From Aromatoleum sp. (GTDB taxonomy: Bacteria > Pseudomonadota > Gammaproteobacteria > Burkholderiales > Casimicrobiaceae), in NCBI GenBank assembly GCA_010365205.1, contig JAAFGU010000102.1, positions 1 to 8,279 of the forward strand: a stretch of DNA of 8,279 nt. The letters are read 5' to 3'. The position numbers and the translations under genes are program-made. Of this stretch, positions 1 to 4,884 are shown piece by piece (the first letter of the stretch is position 1; every line of letters starts with the position of its first letter). A model generated the notes under the pieces. That model had not been told where the DNA came from. It searched no databases and worked only from the letters and a program-made list of their open reading frames with translations.

Positions 1-544
1 GGCCTATCAGCGCCGCGGCGCCGAGCGCGCTGATCGATGCGACCGCGAGCGGGATTCGCCACTCGACGCCGCCGAATGCGTTGAACAGGTGCGGCGAAGC
101 GGAACCCAGCGTCAGCGCGCCGACCAGAATTCCCACCATCAACCCCATGTCGCCGTCCGCCCACGTTGACGCGAGCTTCATGCCGATCGGGTAGACGCCG
201 GCCATGCAGGCGCCGGTGACCACACGCAGCAGCGGCGCTGCGAACGAGGCGGGGTCGACGACGAGCAGAAGCGCATTGGCCGCTGCCCCCACGAACGCGG
301 AAACGGCGAACAGGCGGCGCGGGTCGATGCGGTCGGCGAGGCCCAGGAGCGCGCTGGCGAGGCAGCCCAACACGAAGCCGGCCTGCACGCCGCTGGTCAA
401 CGCGGCTTGGGCGAATCCGGAGATTCCGTATTCCTTGACCAGCGCCGGAATGACCGCCGACGCGGAAAACCAGAGCGCCATCGCCGCCACCTGGCAAACG
501 GCGATGATCGTGACAGACGCGAATTTGGAGGTCACAATCGCCAT
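1..544 (-). CDS. MFS transporter, N-terminal half (truncated by window edge)
   Basis: The frame runs from ATG at 544 leftward off the window, giving 181 residues with no stop. The protein starts MAIVTSKFASVT and shows about six hydrophobic segments (roughly residues 9-31, 45-65, 77-97, 100-120, 133-155, 160-181), as expected for the first half of a 12-helix permease. The loop between helices 2 and 3 reads GLADRIDPRR, a variant of the MFS motif A (GxLaDrxGrr), which supports the family. An AGAAAG ribosome-binding site lies about 5 bases before the ATG; an in-frame GTG at 566-568 would add eight residues but lacks a better site. It follows dcd on the same strand after 189 bp that hold a palindromic element, so it is probably a separate unit. 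The substrate cannot be inferred; sugar-, organic-anion- and drug-type MFS proteins all remain possible. Confidence 0.85.
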   Translation of the reverse strand, partial: MAIVTSKFASVTIIAVCQVAAMALWFSASAVIPALVKEYGISGFAQAALTSGVQAGFVLGCLASALLGLADRIDPRRLFAVSAFVGAAANALLLVVDPASFAAPLLRVVTGACMAGVYPIGMKLASTWADGDMGLMVGILVGALTLGSASPHLFNAFGGVEWRIPLAVASISALGAAALIG

Positions 545-636
545 CGCTTCTTTCTCGCCTGGTCGCACTATTGTGGTGAGTCAAGTTCCGAAGATAAAGG
601 AGCGAGACCGCAACCGTAGCGCGTGCGGCGGCGAGG

Positions 637-720
637 AAAAGCAGGGTCAGACTCGACTTTCAGGTGCGCGGTCAGTGATGACTTTGCATGGGCGCTAAAG
701 TCGACTCTGACCCTGCTTTT
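637..720 (-). repeat. 84-bp palindromic repeat element, copy 1 (MITE/REP-like)
   Basis: Terminal inverted repeats of 24 bp (637-660 and 697-720) pair with one mismatch. Each carries the core GCAGGGTCAGACTCGA or its complement and ends in AAAA on the outside left and TTTT on the outside right. The 36-bp centre contains a second small palindrome, GTCAGTGATGAC. No reading frame is expected and no target-site duplication is visible. The predicted hairpin followed by a T run on either strand could act as a bidirectional terminator, here after dcd. The other copy is at 1319-1402. Similar GGGTCAGA-type palindromes recur, from memory, in environmental proteobacterial genomes, possibly mobilised in trans by REP-associated (Y1) transposases; that link is not shown here. 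Confidence 0.88.
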
Positions 721-723
721 CAG

Positions 724-733
724 ATGCGCGCAT
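724..733. repeat. 10-bp perfect palindrome beside the dcd stop
   Basis: ATGCGCGCAT is a perfect palindrome lying between the dcd stop codon (734-736) and the end of the 84-bp element. It may be a remnant of the original dcd 3' end or a chance GC-rich palindrome. No function can be assigned. Confidence 0.35.
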
Positions 734-1297
734 TCAAATCTTCGGCAGCGTGACGCCCTGTTGGCCCTGGTACTTGCCGCCGCGGTCCTTGTACGAGGTC
801 TCGCAGACCTCGTCGGATTCGAAGAAGACCACCTGCGCAATGCCCTCGTTGGCGTAGATCTTCGCCGGAAGCGGTGTCGTGTTGGAAAATTCGAGGGTGA
901 CGAATCCTTCCCATTCCGGCTCGAACGGCGTCACGTTGACGATGATGCCGCAGCGCGCATAGGTGGACTTGCCGAGGCAGATCGTCAGCACGTTGCGCGG
1001 AATCCGGAAGTACTCGACCGTCCGCGCCAGCGCAAACGAATTCGGCGGGATGATGCAGACGTCGCCGGTGAAATCGACGAATGACCTGGCGTCGAACGCC
1101 TTCGGGTCGACGATCGTCGAGTTGATGTTGGTGAAGATCTTGAATTCGCGGGAGCAGCGGATGTCGTAGCCGTAGCTCGACGTGCCGTACGAAACGATCT
1201 TCTTGCCATCGACTTCCCGCACCTGCCCGGGCTCGTACGGCTCGATCATCCCGGTCGACTGCGCCATCCGGCGGATCCACTTGTCCGACTTGATCAT
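734..1297 (-). CDS. dcd: dCTP deaminase
   Basis: This 187-residue protein deaminates dCTP to dUTP, the cytosolic step feeding dUTPase and thymidylate synthesis. The length is close to the 193 residues of the E. coli trimeric enzyme. The fold signatures are all present: TSSYGYDIR (39-47), the nucleotide/active-site segment GKSTYAR with Ser111 and Arg115, and GFVTLEF with Glu136 in the place of the catalytic glutamate (E. coli Glu138). The C-terminal SYKDRGGKYQGQQG tail that closes over the triphosphate is also intact. The ATG at 1297 is preceded at nine bases by a strong AGGGGAG site (1307-1313). The gene lies downstream of mrp on the same strand, but an 84-bp palindromic element fills nearly the whole gap, leaving 21 bp of ordinary leader. 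A second inverted copy follows its stop. No independent promoter is obvious, so expression probably depends on read-through from mrp or on a promoter inside mrp or the element. Confidence 0.97.
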   Translation of the reverse strand: MIKSDKWIRRMAQSTGMIEPYEPGQVREVDGKKIVSYGTSSYGYDIRCSREFKIFTNINSTIVDPKAFDARSFVDFTGDVCIIPPNSFALARTVEYFRIPRNVLTICLGKSTYARCGIIVNVTPFEPEWEGFVTLEFSNTTPLPAKIYANEGIAQVVFFESDEVCETSYKDRGGKYQGQQGVTLPKI

Positions 1298-1306
1298 TGC
1301 CGCGTA

Positions 1307-1313
1307 CTCCCCT
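1307..1313 (-). promoter_or_regulatory. Ribosome-binding site of dcd
   Basis: AGGGGAG on the minus strand, nine bases before the dcd ATG and six bases from the end of the palindromic element. It fixes the start codon and shows that the element was accommodated without damaging translation initiation. Confidence 0.75.
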
Positions 1314-1318
1314 GTGCG

Positions 1319-1402
1319 AAAAGCAGGGTCAGACTCGAGTTTCGCGCCGATGCGAAGTCAACGCTGACCGCGCACATCAAAGTCGAGTCTGACCCTGCTT
1401 TT
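1319..1402 (+). repeat. 84-bp palindromic repeat element, copy 2 (MITE/REP-like)
   Basis: It has the same length and architecture as the copy at 637-720: 24-bp terminal inverted repeats (1319-1342 and 1379-1402, one mismatch), outer AAAA/TTTT, and a 36-bp centre with a small GTCA...TGAC palindrome. When this copy is reverse-complemented it matches copy 1 at about 75 of 84 positions (24/24 in one arm, 29/36 in the centre, 22/24 in the other arm), while the centres do not match in direct orientation. The two copies are therefore inverted relative to each other. The last two bases complete the TAA stop of mrp (1401-1403). The hairpin could attenuate transcription between mrp and dcd. Confidence 0.9.
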
Positions 1403-2489
1403 ACGTGTTCTGGATGACGATGCTCGGAAATTTTGCCGAGAAGTCTTCGGCCTTCTGCGCGACGAACACGGCCGTCTTGCGCGCGATTTCCCGATAGATC
1501 TGCGCGAGCTTGCCGTCCGGATCGGCGACCACGGTCGGACGGCCGGAGTCCGCCTGCTCGCGGATCCGGATGTCGAGGGGCAGGCCACCCAGGAACGGCA
1601 CGTTGTAGTCGGCGCACATCTTCTTGGCCCCGCCCTCGCCGAAGATATGCTCGGCGTGGCCGCACTTCGAGCAGATGTGGATACTCATGTTCTCGACGAT
1701 GCCGACGATCGGCACGCCAACCTTTTCGAACATCTTGAGCCCCTTGCGCGCGTCGAGCAGAGCGATGTCCTGCGGAGTCGTGACGATCACGGCGCCGGTC
1801 ACCGGCACCTTCTGCGACAGCGTGAGCTGGATGTCGCCGGTGCCCGGCGGCATGTCGACGACGAGGTAGTCGAGGTCGCGCCAGTTGGTGTCCTTCAACA
1901 GCTGCTCCAGCGCCTGCGTCACCATCGGCCCGCGCCACACCATCGGCGTGTCGACGTCGATCAGAAAGCCGATCGACATCGCCTGCAGGCCGTAGGCCTC
2001 GAGCGGCTCCAGCGTCTTGCCGTCCTTCGATTCGGGCCGACCCGCGATGCCGAGCATCGTCGGCTGCGACGGCCCGTAGATGTCGGCGTCGAGCACGCCG
2101 ACCTTCGCGCCCTCGGCGGCAAGCGCCAGCGCGAGGTTGACCGCGGTGGTCGACTTGCCGACGCCGCCCTTGCCGGAAGCGACCGCGATGATGTTCTTGA
2201 CGCCGGCGACGAGCTTGACGCCGCGCTGGACCGCGTGCGACGTGATCTTCTGCGTGACGTTGACGGTGACCTTGCCCGCGCCCGGCAGCGACGAGAGATC
2301 CTGGGCGACCAGCTTGCGCAGGATCTCGTGCTGGCTCTTCGCCGGATAGCCGAGCTGCAGGTCGACGGTGAGATCACTTCCGCTGACCGCCACTTTCTTG
2401 ACGGCCTTGCCGCTGACGAAATCGCGGCCCGTGTTGGGATCGGTCAGCGCGGAAAGGCGGGCCTGGACGTCTGCCTCGGTGATGGCCAT
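1401..2489 (-). CDS. mrp: Mrp/ApbC/NBP35-family P-loop iron-sulfur cluster carrier ATPase
   Basis: A 362-residue protein (E. coli Mrp is about 369) that binds and transfers Fe-S clusters to apoproteins in the cytosol. Residues about 4-80 form the MIP18/DUF59-like N-terminal domain. The ATPase domain begins with the deviant Walker A GKGGVGKST (106-114), followed by LDADIYGPS (133-141) and VDMPPGTGD (211-219) in the switch positions. The metal-binding pair is Cys273 and Cys276 in CSKCGH, the CxxC used to bridge a cluster across the dimer. The ATG at 2489 has a GGAG site seven bases upstream. The gene is divergent from metG across 137 bp and heads a minus-strand group with dcd. Its C-terminus ends with the usual family-like IVIQNT, so the repeat element at its stop codon does not appear to have shortened it. 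apbC is the alternative name. Confidence 0.97.
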   Translation of the reverse strand: MAITEADVQARLSALTDPNTGRDFVSGKAVKKVAVSGSDLTVDLQLGYPAKSQHEILRKLVAQDLSSLPGAGKVTVNVTQKITSHAVQRGVKLVAGVKNIIAVASGKGGVGKSTTAVNLALALAAEGAKVGVLDADIYGPSQPTMLGIAGRPESKDGKTLEPLEAYGLQAMSIGFLIDVDTPMVWRGPMVTQALEQLLKDTNWRDLDYLVVDMPPGTGDIQLTLSQKVPVTGAVIVTTPQDIALLDARKGLKMFEKVGVPIVGIVENMSIHICSKCGHAEHIFGEGGAKKMCADYNVPFLGGLPLDIRIREQADSGRPTVVADPDGKLAQIYREIARKTAVFVAQKAEDFSAKFPSIVIQNT

Positions 2490-2523
2490 CGGATGCTCCG
2501 TTCGAATCGTGAGGAATTGTCAG

Positions 2524-2584
2524 GCAAAGCGATTGATTTTAACGAAATCCGCGAGGTTTCGATATTCGAACCGTAACGCTTTGC
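2524..2584. repeat. Inverted repeats in the mrp/metG divergent promoter region
   Basis: A perfect 8-bp inverted repeat, GCAAAGCG (2524-2531) and CGCTTTGC (2577-2584), spans most of the intergenic region, its right arm abutting the metG -10 hexamer. Nested inside is TTCGA-TAT-TCGAA (2558-2570). Either could be a regulator site for both genes, or chance in a short AT-richer stretch. Confidence 0.4.
2536..2541 (-). promoter_or_regulatory. Candidate -10 element of mrp promoter
   Basis: TAAAAT on the minus strand, within an AT-rich stretch, 47 bases before the mrp ATG. The best upstream hexamer is TCGAAA (2557-2562) at a short 15-base spacing, so the -35 match is poor. Offered as the most likely mrp promoter in a 137-bp region that must drive genes both ways. 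Confidence 0.35.
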
Positions 2585-2590
2585 TAGAAT
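2582..2590 (+). promoter_or_regulatory. Candidate extended -10 promoter of metG
   Basis: TGCTAGAAT gives a TGn-extended -10 with hexamer TAGAAT at 2585-2590. No good -35 is seen 16-18 bases upstream, which is typical of extended -10 promoters. The start of transcription would fall near 2597, leaving a leader of about 30 bases with an AAGG ribosome-binding site at 2614-2617, nine bases before the metG ATG. Confidence 0.55.
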
Positions 2591-2626
2591 TGCGTCTTCA
2601 CCCTGCCCCGCGCAAGGTTTTCCGCG

Positions 2627-4822
2627 ATGTCCGCCCCCCGCCGCAAGCTCTTCGTCACGACGGCGCTGCCGTACGCCAACGGCCCGTTCCACATCGGCCA
2701 TATCATGGAGTACATCCAGGCCGACATATGGGTCCGTTTCCAGCGGATGCAGGATCACGCGGTCCACTTCGTCGGCGCCGACGACACGCACGGCGCGCCG
2801 ATCATGCTGAAGGCCGAGGCCGAGGGCGTGACTCCGCAGCAGCTGGTGGCGCGGATCGCCGCGACGCGGAAGAAGCACCTCGACGGCTTCCACATCAGGT
2901 TCGACCACTGGCATTCGACCGATTCGCCGGAGAACGTCGAGCTGTCGCAGGACATCTACCGCAAGCTGAAGGCGCAGGGCCTGATCTACGCGAAGCCGGT
3001 CGAGCAGTTCTACGACCCGGTGAAAGCGATGTTCCTGCCCGACCGCTACATCAAGGGCACGTGCCCGAAGTGCGGGACGAAGGACCAGTACGGCGACGCC
3101 TGCGAGAACTGCAGCTCGACGTACGCGCCGACGGACCTCGTCGATCCCTACTCGACGCTGACCGGCGCGAAGCCCGAACTGCGGAAGTCCGAGCACCTGT
3201 TCTTCCGGCTGTCGGACCCGGCCATCGTTGCGTTCCTGCGCGGCTGGACCAAGCAGCCGGCGCCGGGCCAGACGCTGCAGCCCGAGGTGCTGAACAAGAT
3301 CCATGAATGGCTGGGCGACGCGGACGGGGCCGACAAGCTTACGGACTGGGACATCTCGCGCGACGCGCCGTACTTCGGCATCCCGATTCCCGACGAGCCC
3401 GGCAAGTACTTCTACGTCTGGCTGGATGCGCCGGTCGGCTATCTCGCGTCGCTCAAGAGCTACTTCGACAGCGGCAAGGCGAAGGCATACGGGGAGCAAC
3501 GGCCCTTCGCCGAGTTCCTGTCGGCGCCCGATACCGAGCAGTTCCACTTCATCGGCAAGGACATCGTCTACTTCCACACGCTGTTCTGGCCGGCGATGCT
3601 GAAGTTCGCCGGCGCGCCCTACAAGGTGCCGACCAATGTGTTCGTCCACGGGTTTCTGACCGCGTTGGGCGAGAAAATGTCGAAATCTCGCGGTACCGGC
3701 ATCAGCCCTGACTACTACCTCGACCTCGGCCTCGACCCGGAGTGGCTGCGCTACTACATCGCGGCCAAGCTCAACGACAGGGTCGAGGACATCGACTTCA
3801 ATCCCGACGATTTCGTCGCGCGCGTCAACAGCGACCTGATCGGGAAGTACGTCAACATCGCGAGCCGCTTGATAGCAATCATTGATCGTGAATTCGACGG
3901 TCAACTCGCTGCAGAACCTTTTGGGCGATTCTATTCGGCCAAATTCGGGCCTCTCGAACCGCAGGAGAAAGAGCCAAGGGAATGGACAATTGGCGAGGAG
4001 GACCGAGCCGCGGCTAATTGTCTCGCGGCAATACTAGGCCTCAATCGAGAGATATTCGGCGCTTATCAGCAACGCGAGTTTGGCAAGGCGATGCGTTCGA
4101 TCATGTTTCTCGCGGATCAAATCAACGAGTACGTCGACCAAGCAAGACCGTGGGTACTGGCGCGTGATCCCGAGCGACGAATCGAGTTGCAACGGATCTG
4201 CAGCTTTGGCATCAGCGCTTTCAAGATTCTGAGTGCCTACTTAAAACCAGTTTTACCGGCACTCGCCGAGCGCGTCGAGATGATGCTGCAGATTGCCCCG
4301 ATGAGCTGGAACGATACCCGTACGATCCTAGCAAGTAGCCACAAGATCCAGAGATACAAACACCTCATGTCCCGCATCGACCCCAAACAAATCGACGCCC
4401 TCATCGAAGGACCGAAAATTGCCGCCACGAAGCCTTCGCCCGTTGCGCCACCCGCCGCGTTTGATTCGGCAGCCACCCCGGCGCCGGCCGTCCCAACGAT
4501 CTCGATCGACGACTTCGGCAAGCTCGACCTGCGCATCGGGCGGATCGTCAACGCCGAGCAGGTCGACGGTGCCGACAAGTTGCTGAAGCTCACGCTGGAT
4601 ATCGGCGAAGGGCGCAACCGAACGGTGTTCGCCGGCATCAAGTCCGCCTACCTGCCGGAGGACCTGATCGGCCGCCTGACGCCGATGGTCGCGAACCTCG
4701 CGCCGCGCAAGATGAAGTTCGGTCTCTCCGAAGGCATGGTGCTCGCCGCGTCCGGCGAGGGTCCCGGAATCTTCCTGCTGGCGCCGGACGCCGGAGCGCT
4801 GCCCGGGATGCGCGTCAAATGA
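2627..4822 (+). CDS. metG: Methionyl-tRNA synthetase (with C-terminal tRNA-binding domain)
   Basis: The 731-residue class I synthetase charges tRNA-Met with methionine in the cytosol. The nucleotide-binding fold carries PYANGPFHIGH with the HIGH box at 22-25. The connective peptide has the zinc knuckle Cys146, Cys149, Cys159, Cys162 (CPKCG...CENC), and the KMSKS loop is intact at 350-354. The helical anticodon-binding domain follows (about 390-560); Trp509 in ARPWVLA aligns, from memory of the E. coli protein, with the Trp that stacks on the CAU anticodon. A Pro/Ala-rich linker (about 597-623) leads to the OB-fold tRNA-binding/dimerisation domain (624-731; DLRIGRI, VANLAPRKMKFGLSEGM). It is longer than the 677-residue E. 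coli enzyme, partly through an acidic insert around 440-460. Codons 415 to about 615 are unlike the rest of the gene (separate entry). It is transcribed away from mrp and probably runs on into hyfB. Confidence 0.98.
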   Translation: MSAPRRKLFVTTALPYANGPFHIGHIMEYIQADIWVRFQRMQDHAVHFVGADDTHGAPIMLKAEAEGVTPQQLVARIAATRKKHLDGFHIRFDHWHSTDSPENVELSQDIYRKLKAQGLIYAKPVEQFYDPVKAMFLPDRYIKGTCPKCGTKDQYGDACENCSSTYAPTDLVDPYSTLTGAKPELRKSEHLFFRLSDPAIVAFLRGWTKQPAPGQTLQPEVLNKIHEWLGDADGADKLTDWDISRDAPYFGIPIPDEPGKYFYVWLDAPVGYLASLKSYFDSGKAKAYGEQRPFAEFLSAPDTEQFHFIGKDIVYFHTLFWPAMLKFAGAPYKVPTNVFVHGFLTALGEKMSKSRGTGISPDYYLDLGLDPEWLRYYIAAKLNDRVEDIDFNPDDFVARVNSDLIGKYVNIASRLIAIIDREFDGQLAAEPFGRFYSAKFGPLEPQEKEPREWTIGEEDRAAANCLAAILGLNREIFGAYQQREFGKAMRSIMFLADQINEYVDQARPWVLARDPERRIELQRICSFGISAFKILSAYLKPVLPALAERVEMMLQIAPMSWNDTRTILASSHKIQRYKHLMSRIDPKQIDALIEGPKIAATKPSPVAPPAAFDSAATPAPAVPTISIDDFGKLDLRIGRIVNAEQVDGADKLLKLTLDIGEGRNRTVFAGIKSAYLPEDLIGRLTPMVANLAPRKMKFGLSEGMVLAASGEGPGIFLLAPDAGALPGMRVK
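3869..4480 (+). other. Compositionally atypical block inside metG
   Basis: From codon 415 the codon usage changes abruptly. A hand count of codons 415-545 gives about 54% G/C at third positions (71 of 131), against about 91% in codons 201-270 (64 of 70) and a similarly high value downstream of 4480. Codons scarce in the rest of the window cluster here: ATA three times, TTA twice, CTA twice, AGA twice, plus CGA and AGT. The reading frame is intact and the protein remains a recognisable anticodon-binding domain. The left edge is sharp, just after the conserved GKYVNIASR; the right edge is softer, across the linker. Homologous recombination with a foreign metG is the simplest explanation; relaxed selection is an alternative. 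Confidence 0.7.
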
Positions 4823-4884
4823 TCGACGGCGCGTTCGCCATGCAGCGCCGGTTCTGGGCGCGGGGCGCGCGCGATGCCTCTTAG
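4819..4884 (+). CDS. Possible 21-codon coupling ORF between metG and hyfB
   Basis: An ATG at 4819 overlaps the metG stop (ATGA) and opens a 21-codon frame beginning MIDGAFAM that ends with TAG at 4882-4884, eleven bases past the hyfB ATG. Its overlap with both neighbours would let ribosomes leaving metG reinitiate and reach the poorly marked hyfB start. No family is recognisable and it may be chance. Confidence 0.2.
   Translation: MIDGAFAMQRRFWARGARDAS

Noticed and set aside
545..636. Promoter for the MFS gene
   Set aside because: A TTGACT hexamer is present on the minus strand, but no acceptable -10 lies at the right spacing before the start codon.
637..720. CRISPR repeat-spacer interpretation of the 24-bp repeats
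   Set aside because: Each site has only one pair, arranged as an inverted repeat rather than direct repeats, and the two centres are homologous to each other rather than unique spacers.
568..1084. Frames reading through the palindromic elements (peptides containing KAGSDST)
   Set aside because: The shared peptide is just the translated repeat; the frames have no ribosome-binding site or domain and overlap dcd.
637..1402. Integron attC or composite insertion sequence around dcd
   Set aside because: No integrase or transposase gene is present, no attC core sites are recognisable and no target-site duplications are visible at either element, so only a generic MITE/REP-like call is supported.
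1647..2576. 309-codon plus-strand frame opposite mrp
   Set aside because: No domain, Arg/Asp/Leu-rich composition, antisense to a fully motif-supported mrp.
2444..3904. 486-codon open frame on the minus strand opposite metG
   Set aside because: It is a high-GC shadow rich in Arg, Val, Asp and Leu with no domain; metG on the other strand has every expected motif. The frame closes where metG codon usage turns atypical, as expected for a composition artefact.
4820..4874. metG-hyfB fusion by readthrough (the two genes share a reading frame)
   Set aside because: They are in the same frame, but a TGA separates them, both proteins end and begin normally for their families, and no selenocysteine hairpin is evident.
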